From a virus, in IMG/VR virus record IMGVR_UViG_3300025701_000007, positions 1 through 64,000 of that record: a stretch of DNA of 64,000 bases, one strand, 5' to 3'. Positions 47,039 to 55,511 of the stretch are shown piece by piece (position 1 is the stretch's first letter; every line of letters begins with the position of its first letter). The notes below the pieces were generated by a model. That model was given only the letters and a program-made list of their open reading frames with translations, searched no databases and had not been told where the DNA came from. The position numbers and the translations under genes were made by a program.

Positions 47039-48898
47039 ATGAGTGCAATACTAAAAGTTAGACTACCATATTACGCTAGAACTATATCTACGGGTACTAA
47101 TGGTGTGGCAGAATTTTTCTTTCTAGAAAAACCTAAATACATACCATCTTTAAACCAACAAGTAATTATAACCCACACAGAGGTTTCACCTAACAGTGGA
47201 TTAAACACAAAATTAACGAATGTGGCTACAAATACCGTAACAGGTAGATTCCAAGCCGCACCAGATTTGACCAACCAACCAGAAGCTGTTTCAGCCAACG
47301 GCGGGTATTCATTTCTTTTTTCTTTAGCGTATAACGATTCAGAATTCTCACAACCACAGTTTGGGGGTACCTGTAGAGGTTATATAGAGTACGATTACAA
47401 TCCTACTAACTATAATATATTAAAACCTGTAGAAAGTGTGGTAGTTGTAAACGAAACCATACCATTTGATTTAAACGATGGTTACCAACAACTAACTCAC
47501 GAATTCCAGGATCCAGATTTAAATATCAGTGATATTTTACCAGGTTTCTTTGTGGGTAGACAGGATAATAACACTATATTTGCGAATCTACTTAAATCAT
47601 TAAACTTACCAGTAACCAACGAAGAGTATAAAAAATATTCTAGATCAGCTTATGGGGTATTAACTCCAGCTACATCAACTGATGTTGTCGCTGTTAAACA
47701 AAACGGGGTTGATTACAAGTGGACAGAGATAACATCCTCTTATACTGGTACTACCGAAGCTCTAGTTACACACCCAGTAACGGGTTACACAGGCGAACAT
47801 TACGGTACAGTTATGCAAACTATAGGGTCGAATGAATTTGAAGACGATAAACCATGGAACCTTCCAGTACCAAACGATATGTTTTTAGTGCTAGAAATAC
47901 CTAACAATAAGTATGGTGAGATAATAGATGGTAAGACCATGAAATTGACACTACCTTACTTTGACGGTGCTGATAGTACAAACGCTGATGAAAAAAGGTT
48001 AGGTCTAAAAGACTATACTGGAGTATCACCAACATCAATAGAATTATATAGTACGTACAGTGAAGCACACCTTAACAATAATTTAGATAAGAAATTATCT
48101 GACACCAGTATAAGTGTTAGTTCTTTAGGTGTTAGACCAGATCTAGAAACTACTACTGAAACTACTTACGAAAGTAACGTAGCTCTATTGTTTTCAGACG
48201 ATATAGCTCCACCATCAGTAAACTTCAACAACTGGGGTGACGGTTACACTGAAGTAATTAACGGTACTAAAGTATTTTCACCTTCAGGGCAAGAAAAACC
48301 AACGTACAACTATAAAAACGACAAAGCTGTAGGTGTTGCCTACTTAGACAAAGGTTTTATCGTTATAACGCACCCACTTATTGTAGATTCTTACTTTAAG
48401 AACGTATTTGATGGTGATATAGTAACAGCTGGATCTACAACCGTATTTAAAAACTATGATTTAGTTAACGGTATAACTGGACCAACTAGAGGAGATGTTA
48501 GAACAACAACTACTGGTGATACTAATCAATTGATAGTAACTAAAGATGGGTCCGATATATTATGGGATAGTACTCAATTTGTTTATACTGATAGCATTGT
48601 ATCTACATTAGAATATAATAGTTATAATACAGAGAAATCTTTAAATGTAGTATGTTTAGCATCATCAGATGAGTTTTTTAAATCATCTAATGACACAGCT
48701 AAAGATTTGCAAAGTGTTGAACAAACAGAGGATCATGCATCCTTTAAAACTACTGACGGTGACCTATATCCTGTTATCATAACACAATTAGGTATACATG
48801 ACTCTGATGGTAATCTATTAGCGATATGCAAACCAACACAACCAATAAAAAAGTATTGGTACGACGTGGTTTCTTTTAATATAAAAATAAGGTTATAA
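47039..48898 (+). CDS. Virion protein paralogous to the C-terminal part of the 906-aa protein
   Basis: 619 residues. The last 40 residues (VIITQLGIHDSDGNLLAICK, PIKKYWYDVV) are similar to the end of the protein at 41925, with the shared order I-x-E/Q-x-x-I, D, A-I-x-K, P-I, Y. The N-terminus (LKVRLPYYARTISTG) is unlike that protein. A segment near residues 230-265 (YTGTTEALVTHPVTGYTGEH) is loop-rich. A β-rich fibre or baseplate component by context. It is the last virion gene before the resolvase. Confidence 0.62.
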   Translation: MSAILKVRLPYYARTISTGTNGVAEFFFLEKPKYIPSLNQQVIITHTEVSPNSGLNTKLTNVATNTVTGRFQAAPDLTNQPEAVSANGGYSFLFSLAYNDSEFSQPQFGGTCRGYIEYDYNPTNYNILKPVESVVVVNETIPFDLNDGYQQLTHEFQDPDLNISDILPGFFVGRQDNNTIFANLLKSLNLPVTNEEYKKYSRSAYGVLTPATSTDVVAVKQNGVDYKWTEITSSYTGTTEALVTHPVTGYTGEHYGTVMQTIGSNEFEDDKPWNLPVPNDMFLVLEIPNNKYGEIIDGKTMKLTLPYFDGADSTNADEKRLGLKDYTGVSPTSIELYSTYSEAHLNNNLDKKLSDTSISVSSLGVRPDLETTTETTYESNVALLFSDDIAPPSVNFNNWGDGYTEVINGTKVFSPSGQEKPTYNYKNDKAVGVAYLDKGFIVITHPLIVDSYFKNVFDGDIVTAGSTTVFKNYDLVNGITGPTRGDVRTTTTGDTNQLIVTKDGSDILWDSTQFVYTDSIVSTLEYNSYNTEKSLNVVCLASSDEFFKSSNDTAKDLQSVEQTEDHASFKTTDGDLYPVIITQLGIHDSDGNLLAICKPTQPIKKYWYDVVSFNIKIRL

Positions 48899-48908
48899 AA
48901 AAAAATAC

Positions 48909-49513
48909 ATGGGATCAAAAGAGATACAAGAAGAATATTACTTACTTGGACTAGATGTGTCGACTAAAACTATAGGAGTCTCACTATTCAACAATAAGGG
49001 TGAATTACTAGAATTAACACACAATCACCAAAAGCTAAACCTGTACCTGAGAGTAAAACCGAGGAATTACTAAAGAAGGCCGACCTATTTTCTGATTTTA
49101 TACAGAAATACGCTAAAATGAACATTAAACACGTCCTAATCGAAGAGCCTCTATTAAGGTCTAATAACGTTAGAACTGTAGGGACCTTATTAAGGTTTAA
49201 TGGTATGGTTACCAAAATATGTTACGATACACTCGGCATTACACCAGAATACATAAGTACGTATGAAGCTAGAAAAAATGCTTTCCCTGAACTAATGCAA
49301 GTTGGTAGTACTAAAAAATTAGTACTTTTCGGTGGGTTACCAAAGAACATAGATAAAAAACAAATAATATGGGATCTGGTTAACGCTAGAGAACCACAAA
49401 TAAATTGGTTTTACAACAAAAAGGGTGCTCTAAGAAAAGAAAATTACGACATGTCAGATAGTTATGTTGTGGCACTAGCATACATGAAAATGAATGGTTT
49501 AGTGGATGAATAA
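48909..49513 (+). CDS. RuvC-like Holliday junction resolvase, frame broken by one base
   Basis: The first part, ATG at 48909, reads GLDVSTKTIGVSLFNNKGE, a clear RuvC/RNase H-fold first strand with the catalytic Asp, but stops at 49063-49076. The second part is open in the -1 frame from about 49004 and continues as KTEELLKKADLFSDFI, VLIEEPLLRSNN (the Glu-containing second site) and ISTYEARKNAF to the stop at 49513. Total length (605 bases) is one base short of a 201-residue protein. Adding one base near 49022 gives a smooth join. It may be a sequencing or assembly deletion, a true mutation, or less likely a frameshift signal. The enzyme would resolve junctions before packaging. It ends the late unit just ahead of a terminator, like T4 endonuclease VII timing. 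I do not see a slippery heptamer. Confidence 0.72.
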
Positions 49514-49539
49514 TTGTAAATTAATTAAATAGATAATTA

Positions 49540-49570
49540 AAAACCTTGACTTATGTTAAGGTTTTTTTTT
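49540..49570 (+). terminator. Terminator after the resolvase
   Basis: AAAACCTTGAC (49540-49550) pairs with GTTAAGGTTTT (49555-49565; one G-T pair) around a TTAT loop, followed by a long T run. It closes the 24400-49513 unit. Confidence 0.85.
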
Positions 49571-49577
49571 GTTATAT

Positions 49578-49608
49578 TTGTTTTTACTAAAATCATTTAC
49601 TATATTTG
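49578..49608 (+). promoter_or_regulatory. Bacteroidota-type promoter before the primase
   Basis: TTG at 49578-49580, spacer of exactly 20 bases, then TATATTTG at 49601-49608, matching TTG-N20-TAnnTTTG as at ssb. The primase ATG is at 49615, only 6 bases after the -7 element, so the mRNA would be leaderless or nearly so. A second TATATTTG at 49573-49580 has no well-spaced TTG. Confidence 0.75.
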
Positions 49609-49614
49609 CGGGGT

Positions 49615-50578
49615 ATGACAACATTTGAACAAGAATTAGAAGTCGATAAATTACTTTTCTTATTAGAAAACTTCCTGGGTGAACCTAAGGAAACACTCTA
49701 GAAGTAACGGTCAGGTTAGTTACGATTGTCCGAATTGTTCGGCTATGAAAGGTGTTGAGTACGACGGTAAAGGTAACCTAGAAATAACTTATATAAACGG
49801 ATTGTATAATTGCTGGTCTTGCGGTGAGATAGATGAAACAAAGGGTAGGTTATCTAAATTATTTAAAGACTATTCGGACAAAAAAACTTTAAGGGATTTT
49901 TATAACCTAAAGTTTAAATTTAACGAGTTTAAGACCGTTAAAGAAAAAAAAGATGACTTAGTATTACCAGAGGAATATATTAAGTTACACGGTAAGTTAG
50001 AGACTAATAGGTATAACAATGCGTTTCATTATCTTTACAACAGAGGTATCACCAATAAACAAATAGAGAAATACGATATAGGTTTCTGTGCACAAGGCAA
50101 GTATCAGAATAGAGTAGTCATACCATCTTACGACTTGGAAGGTAAGTTAAATTTTTTCGTAACCAGATCGATAAACCCAAGAACCAAAAAGTTTAAATAT
50201 CTAAACCCTAAAGCTGATAAACAAACAATAATATTTAACGAGAAGTTTATCGATTGGGATAAACCAGTGTTTATAGTAGAAGGCCCATTCGATCATTTAG
50301 TTATACCGAATAGTATACCCCTTCTCGGTAAGAAGTTATCCGAAAAACTATTCAATGAATTATACTTCAAAAGTAATAACTTTATAATCATAGCTTTAGA
50401 CCCTGACGCTATTAATGATAGTATCAAAATATACAACAAATTAGATGCGGGTAGGTTATATAAAAAGGTTCTAATTACTGAAATGCCAGAAGGTTTAGAT
50501 GTATCCTCTTATAATGAGAAGTATGGACCAGAGAATCTAAAAAAAGTATTACAAGCAAGTAAAAGATTACAAGAATGA
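49615..50578 (+). CDS. gp61: DNA primase (gp61/DnaG-like), N-terminal frame broken by one base
   Basis: From ATG 49615 the frame reads TFEQELEVDKLLFLLENFLG then EPKETL and stops at 49699-49701. The main part is open in the +1 frame from 49679 (a GTG at 49679 is the only in-frame start there) and begins with the primase zinc ribbon CPNC...CWSC. Removing one G in AAGGAAAC joins the frames as LGEPKKHSRSNG followed by the Cys motif, so the true protein is probably about 320 residues, near T4 gp61 (342). The C-terminal half has a Toprim fold: VFIVEGPFDHLV (Glu) and IIIALDPDAIND (Asp-x-Asp), in the usual order. It lays RNA primers for the lagging strand with the gp41-like helicase. It is preceded by its own host-type promoter and overlaps the next gene by 4 bases. 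Confidence 0.87.
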
Positions 50579-51291
50579 TGGATTTAAATAACCCTGCCAG
50601 CGGTAGTACAAATATTAATTACGACTCCGTAAATACCGTACTAAAGGTATTCAAAAACGAGTTCAATGAAGATTTTTATGCGTCCAGGTTAGCAGAAAGG
50701 AAAGGTGTACATAAAGACGATATTATAGCTGAATGGAGGGAGATCAGTAAAGCCTCCACCGAATATAGTGAAGCGTTCCAAAGTATATTCACTAGGTACC
50801 TATCGGCACCAAACAGACTTTATTCACCAAGAGATAGTTTTGAGAAAATGGTCGTAACTGAATTAAAAGATATATGTGATGCAGAAGACTTAAGTTTCAT
50901 AGATAGTAAAAATCTAAAACCAAACCACTCGGTTTCGATGGACCTTAATAACGGCAAAGGCATTTCTGCTGAATCCAACGTAACAGAAGAGTTGGTAGGT
51001 AACGACCTGTTTAACGTATGGTACGTAAAGACTGGTAGGAAATTTAGTTATGATAATAAATATGGTGAGTTCTTTCACTTCCCGTTAGATCACCTATCTG
51101 ACTCTAACTACAACGATTACTGTATAAGATTGTCGGTCTACACGTTAATACAAGAAAGATTAACTGGTAAGAAATTTAATAGAGGTGGTATACTGTATTG
51201 GGATAAAAATATAAACACTTTTAAATTGATACCATTAAGTTACATGAAAAAAGATGCAGAGATGTTAATAGAATTTTATAAAATTAAATAA
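50575..51291 (+). CDS. Degenerate PD-(D/E)XK (Cas4/RecB-like) nuclease-fold protein
   Basis: 238 residues. The order of segments resembles phage PD-(D/E)XK nucleases: an N-terminal helical part ending in WREISKASTEYSEAF, a strand pair leading to VWYVKTGRKF at residues 148-157, then NDYCIRLSVYTLIQERLTG and GGILYWD. In active members the third motif reads D-Y-K-T; here it is Y150-V-K-T, so the metal-binding Asp is missing. The helical His/Glu and the following Gln also appear replaced. It may be a structural or regulatory relic of a nuclease, or my fold call may be wrong. It is coupled to the primase (ATGATG overlap) and lies 9 bases before gp47, so it belongs to the replication/recombination set. 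Confidence 0.5.
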   Translation: MMDLNNPASGSTNINYDSVNTVLKVFKNEFNEDFYASRLAERKGVHKDDIIAEWREISKASTEYSEAFQSIFTRYLSAPNRLYSPRDSFEKMVVTELKDICDAEDLSFIDSKNLKPNHSVSMDLNNGKGISAESNVTEELVGNDLFNVWYVKTGRKFSYDNKYGEFFHFPLDHLSDSNYNDYCIRLSVYTLIQERLTGKKFNRGGILYWDKNINTFKLIPLSYMKKDAEMLIEFYKIK

Positions 51292-51300
51292 AAATATAAT

Positions 51301-52098
51301 ATGATAAAAAAAATAGCCCATATAGCTGATATTCATTTTAGGAATATACAAAGACATGACGAGTTTAGAGCGGTGTGTGAGAACTTCATAGCTCAAATGA
51401 GGATTATGGAACCAGATAGAATTGTTATAGCTGGGGACATAGTACATTCTAGAAACCAGATAAGTCCAGAGTTAGTGAATGAAGTTTCGTGGTTTTTAAG
51501 TGAATGTTCTGAAGTTACTGGTAAAGTTATTATAATACCAGGTAACCACGATATCGTTGAACAAAATAAAGAGCGTATGGATGCTCTAACACCGATTATA
51601 AAAACACTAAGAGTAGATAACATAGAGTATTACACCAAATCAGGTTTATACAAAGATGAAAATGTTGTTTGGTCAGTTTTCAGTATATTCGACAACCATA
51701 TGACACCAGAACACATCGAATCTAGACCACATGAAGGTACATACATAGGTCTTTACCATGGTACCATTGTTGGTGCCGTAAACGAAATGGGTTTTAAATT
51801 CACTCACGGTGTTGAATTGAGTAAGTTTAGATACTGTGACCTAGTACTTTGTGGTGATATACACAAAAGGCAAGAATTCAAAGTTAGCGAAACACCCGTT
51901 ATAATGGTAGGTTCGTTAGTACAACAAAATTATGGTGAAACTATTAGCAAACATGGGTTTAATATTGTACATTTGTCCGAAGACGGTAAGATAACAAATG
52001 ATTTTCATGATATAGAGAATCCCATAAAATATTTAACCTTTAAGATAACTGATATAACAGATATTGATGAGGATAGAGAATTTTTAGTTAATGGTTAA
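51301..52098 (+). CDS. gp47: gp47-like recombination nuclease subunit (SbcD/Mre11 family)
   Basis: 265 residues. Metallophosphatase motifs in order: HIADIHFRN (Asp-x-His), IAGDIVHSR, IPGNHDI, LYHGTIVG and LCGDIHKRQ (Gly-Asp-x-His). Shorter than T4 gp47 (339), mostly at the C-terminal cap. With gp46, encoded at 52518, it resects DNA ends to start recombination-dependent replication. It overlaps the small gene at 52091 by 8 bases, which in turn overlaps gp46, so the three are co-translated. Confidence 0.93.
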   Translation: MIKKIAHIADIHFRNIQRHDEFRAVCENFIAQMRIMEPDRIVIAGDIVHSRNQISPELVNEVSWFLSECSEVTGKVIIIPGNHDIVEQNKERMDALTPIIKTLRVDNIEYYTKSGLYKDENVVWSVFSIFDNHMTPEHIESRPHEGTYIGLYHGTIVGAVNEMGFKFTHGVELSKFRYCDLVLCGDIHKRQEFKVSETPVIMVGSLVQQNYGETISKHGFNIVHLSEDGKITNDFHDIENPIKYLTFKITDITDIDEDREFLVNG

Positions 52099-52525
52099 CA
52101 TAGAAATAGATAATAAATTACACGAAGAGATGAAACTCTTCTGTGAGCTGAACGAAATCGAGGATGTGAATGTTTTTATATCCGAATGTCTCGTAAAGGG
52201 TTTTGATATGGAGAAATATGGTGACTCATTTGCCTTATTTTTCAATAAAGAAGGTTCAGACATAGTTCGTGTGGAAGAATCTATAGAAGAAATAGTAGAA
52301 GTAGTAGAAGAGTCGCTAGACGAACCAGTAGAGGAAATTAGTGTAGAAGAATCTATAGAAGCTTCAGTGGAACAACCAGTAGAGGTGTCAGTTGATACAC
52401 CCATAGAAGAACCCATAGAAGAACCTAAGTACGAAATAAAAAAAGAGGTTAAAAAAGAAACAATTAAAAGACCTGTCACTATAATAAAAAAATCACCAAA
52501 AGATAATTACGACGTATATGATTAA
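52091..52525 (+). CDS. Small acidic protein with ribbon-helix-helix-like N-terminus, nested between gp47 and gp46
   Basis: 144 residues. The first 45 (VNIEIDNKLHEEMKLFCELN, then VNVFISECLVKGFDMEKYG) have a strand plus two helices, like a ribbon-helix-helix domain. The middle is a long acidic low-complexity run made of VEESIEE-type units, and the end is basic (KKEVKKETIKRPVTIIKKSPK). It overlaps gp47 by 8 bases and gp46 by 8 bases, so it is made together with the nuclease. It may bind DNA or the gp46/gp47 complex. This is inference; the acidic run is not a known family signature. Confidence 0.6.
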   Translation: MVNIEIDNKLHEEMKLFCELNEIEDVNVFISECLVKGFDMEKYGDSFALFFNKEGSDIVRVEESIEEIVEVVEESLDEPVEEISVEESIEASVEQPVEVSVDTPIEEPIEEPKYEIKKEVKKETIKRPVTIIKKSPKDNYDVYD

Positions 52526-54875
52526 AGAAGAGATAAACGGTTTATATGACCCTAAAAACTATATTAAGGTTATATGGGAAGATACACTGGATAACCACTC
52601 AACCCATAGGGAGAAGCAGGTTGAAAAGTATTTCCAAAAAAAGTATAAAACTAATAAGGTTAAGGTTATATTTAAACCCATAGCCACTAAGAATAGTGAT
52701 GTTGTTGCAGAAGGTACGGCTGATGCTTCTGAAGTAATATTAGACGAGAACTACCAGAAGCAATTGATTGAGAGTTACCTATCAGACAAAGGTTTATCGG
52801 TCAATATGGACTACTTAATGAAATTAGATAACACGGTTAACGTTGAATTAGAAGACTATAAGGATCAAACGAACCGATATAAGAAATTCAAAATAAAACA
52901 AGTAGAGTTTTCTAATTTCTTATCTTTCGGGGATGACAATAAAATTAATTTTAGTGATAATATGGGTATCACCTCGGTGATGTCGAACCCAGCTAATTTT
53001 GGTGGTAAGACCACTATGACTGTGGACTTACTATTATTCTTGTTTTTTGGTGTTACCACAAAGACGGATAAAATGATTGACGTGTTTAATAGGTATTCCG
53101 ATGAAGACGCTGTGGTTGTTAAAGGTCTAGTGGAAATAGAAGGTGATTCATACGTCATAAAAAGAACTATAAAAAGAAAAGAAGATAAATCAGGTGAATA
53201 TGCTGCTAAGAGTTCCCTAGACTTCTACCAGGTTTTACCAAACGGTGGTGCTAAGCAATTAAATGGTGAACAAAGAAAATTCACTGACGACCTTATTAAG
53301 ACATACGTAGGTTCTTATGACGACTTCTTAATAACGATACTAACTACTGGTGATAATCTAGATGATTTAATAAAAACTAAACCAACCGAAAGAGGTAGGA
53401 TTTTAACTAAATTCATAGGGTTAGAATTTTTTAGAGAGAAAGAAAAAATAGCTAAGAAAAAACATCAAGAATGGAAGGAAAAGTCTAAGTTATACCACAA
53501 TAATAGTCAGGATATTTTAGGTAAGATTGAGGTTGAAGATGATAAGATAAAGAATAATAATAAGTTGGTAGAGTCTTTAGACGTGAAACTAAAAGAAAAA
53601 ACTGATATATTATCCAATTACGATGAAGAGAGAGATAGATTAAACTCCATAAGGATAAATAATATCGATACTGAGTTATATAAAGTTGTTGAGAGTGATA
53701 TTACTTCTGGGATAGATAAAGTTGTTAAAATGATCTCGGACAAAGAGAATGAAATCGAGGAATTAAAAGAAGAGAACCCAAAACCAAGTGCACCTTTTGA
53801 TGTCGATAGATATTCCACCAACGTAAAAGAGCTTAGAGAATTAAAAGATAAGCAGATAGAGGTTAAGATAGAGAGTACTCAGGTACAGAAAACAATAACT
53901 AATCTAAAAGATGGTGAAATATGTCAATCCTGTCAAAGACCATTGGAAGGTGTTGATCATAAAAGTGAGATAAAAGATAATGAAAACAAGTTACTTAAAT
54001 TAAACGAACTTAGTGATGAGTTATCTACAAAATCAGATGAATTAACTAAATCTATTGATGATGATCAAACTCTAAAAGATTCTTGGGATAAATACCATAA
54101 AGTTGAGTTACTACTAGACAATAAGGGTATGGAGTTATCTAACCTAAAAGAAACATTGGTTAGGGGTGAAAATAAACTTAATGAATATAGATTAGCTAAA
54201 GAAGCTCTGGAGAAGAATAAAGATATAGACACCGAACTACAGAAACTTAAGTTTAAGATAAAAGAAGAGACTGACCAGAAAAACTATATAATGTTACAGA
54301 TTAATAGTTTAAATAAGGATATAGAGTTATCTAAAACTAAAATAGGTGAATTTAATGACCTAATAAAAGAACTTAAGAACGAAGAGGTGTTAGATAAGAT
54401 ATTCAGGGTTTATCTAGAGATTTATGGTAAAAACGGGATATCAAAGATGGTTCTAGGTACAATGATACCACTAATAAACAGTCACCTAAGGATATTACTA
54501 TCAGACACTTCCGACTTCGATCTAGAAATGAATATGAACCCAAAAGGTGAAATAGAGTTTCTAATGGTTGACAATGAGACTGGTGTGAACAAACCTTTAT
54601 CATCTGGTTCTGGTTATGAAAAAACTGTTAGCTCATTAGCGTTAAGATGTGTATTAAGTAAAATATGTTCCCTACCTAAACCAAATATCATTATATTTGA
54701 CGAGGTTACTGGTAAAGTATCTAATGATAATTTAGATAAATTAGGGGTATTCTTTGACAAACTAAAAACCTTATTTGACCACATATGGATTATTAGTCAC
54801 AACCCATACATACAAGATTGGGCAGACAATGTAGTCAAAGTAGAAAAAAATGATAATATTTCTCAAGTCGTTTAA
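52518..54875 (+). CDS. gp46: gp46-like recombination ATPase subunit (SbcC/Rad50 family)
   Basis: 785 residues, longer than T4 gp46 (560). A segment of about 130 residues precedes the usual start (KFKIKQVEFSNFLSFGDDNK). The P-loop is NPANFGGKTT, with G162 G163 K164 T165, so the first Gly of GxxxxGK[ST] is replaced by Pro. A zinc hook CQSC lies at 469-472 between long coiled coils. The ABC signature (SSGSGYEKTVSSLALRC) and Walker B (NIIIFDEVTGK), then a His (WIISHN), are at the C-terminus. The ATPase tethers and regulates the gp47 nuclease in end resection. It lies 3 bases before the next gene. Confidence 0.92.
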   Translation: MIKEEINGLYDPKNYIKVIWEDTLDNHSTHREKQVEKYFQKKYKTNKVKVIFKPIATKNSDVVAEGTADASEVILDENYQKQLIESYLSDKGLSVNMDYLMKLDNTVNVELEDYKDQTNRYKKFKIKQVEFSNFLSFGDDNKINFSDNMGITSVMSNPANFGGKTTMTVDLLLFLFFGVTTKTDKMIDVFNRYSDEDAVVVKGLVEIEGDSYVIKRTIKRKEDKSGEYAAKSSLDFYQVLPNGGAKQLNGEQRKFTDDLIKTYVGSYDDFLITILTTGDNLDDLIKTKPTERGRILTKFIGLEFFREKEKIAKKKHQEWKEKSKLYHNNSQDILGKIEVEDDKIKNNNKLVESLDVKLKEKTDILSNYDEERDRLNSIRINNIDTELYKVVESDITSGIDKVVKMISDKENEIEELKEENPKPSAPFDVDRYSTNVKELRELKDKQIEVKIESTQVQKTITNLKDGEICQSCQRPLEGVDHKSEIKDNENKLLKLNELSDELSTKSDELTKSIDDDQTLKDSWDKYHKVELLLDNKGMELSNLKETLVRGENKLNEYRLAKEALEKNKDIDTELQKLKFKIKEETDQKNYIMLQINSLNKDIELSKTKIGEFNDLIKELKNEEVLDKIFRVYLEIYGKNGISKMVLGTMIPLINSHLRILLSDTSDFDLEMNMNPKGEIEFLMVDNETGVNKPLSSGSGYEKTVSSLALRCVLSKICSLPKPNIIIFDEVTGKVSNDNLDKLGVFFDKLKTLFDHIWIISHNPYIQDWADNVVKVEKNDNISQVV

Positions 54876-54878
54876 TAT

Positions 54879-55511
54879 ATGGATAAGATGATAAATTTAA
54901 TCGTATTTAAAATAAGGTATTATCTGTACAATTTATTCGTCAGAATTTTCACCAAAAAATCCAGGAAATATATAATGTTTTTTGTGGGGACCTATCCAGA
55001 TAATTTTAAACATGGTTTAAAACCTATACTAGACAACGATCATCAGATAAAATGGGTTTTTGGCCCAGCATCTATAATACTGATATTCAACTCAAAGGAG
55101 AAGATAAAATATTTGGATAAGTTCTTTAAACGCATGTATTCCGAATATGCAGAATCCTTTTTTCTTTTTGACGTCACAAAAGGCAGATACTCCAAACATG
55201 TCGTCGAGGAATATTATAAACACCTATACTCAGAAGGACCTAAGCAACATAATGACTTAACACTAAATAAGGTACAGTACTTCATAGATATGGTGTCTAA
55301 AGCTAGGGAACAATATATAGACATTTTAAATGAAGAAATAAAATTCGCTAAAGATGTTGAGAACGAGGAAGATGTTGGTGAGGGTAAAAATTTTGATGTA
55401 GATATGAACTTAATAGATGAGATTCTAGATAAGATAATAGAACACGGGTACGACACCCTAACCAATGAAGAAAAAATAATATTAAAAAAATATAGATCTA
55501 ATAATGAATAA
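54879..55511 (+). CDS. Hypothetical protein with Bacteroidota-type C-terminal motif
   Basis: 210 residues. The N-terminus is amphipathic and hydrophobic (INLIVFKIRYYLYNLFVRIF), followed by a mixed α/β region. The final 40 residues (IDEILDKIIEHGYDTLTNEE and KIILKKYR) resemble the 'LDxILDKIxxxGxDSLTxxEK' tail found at the end of many Bacteroidota rhomboid-like and other proteins (I believe DUF6576), supporting a Bacteroidota host. It overlaps the sigma-factor gene by 8 bases. Function unknown. Confidence 0.6.
   Translation: MDKMINLIVFKIRYYLYNLFVRIFTKKSRKYIMFFVGTYPDNFKHGLKPILDNDHQIKWVFGPASIILIFNSKEKIKYLDKFFKRMYSEYAESFFLFDVTKGRYSKHVVEEYYKHLYSEGPKQHNDLTLNKVQYFIDMVSKAREQYIDILNEEIKFAKDVENEEDVGEGKNFDVDMNLIDEILDKIIEHGYDTLTNEEKIILKKYRSNNE

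Noticed and set aside
48990-49080. Programmed -1 frameshift in the resolvase
   Set aside because: I see no X-XXY-YYZ slippery site in the overlap and no clear downstream stem; a one-base deletion is simpler.
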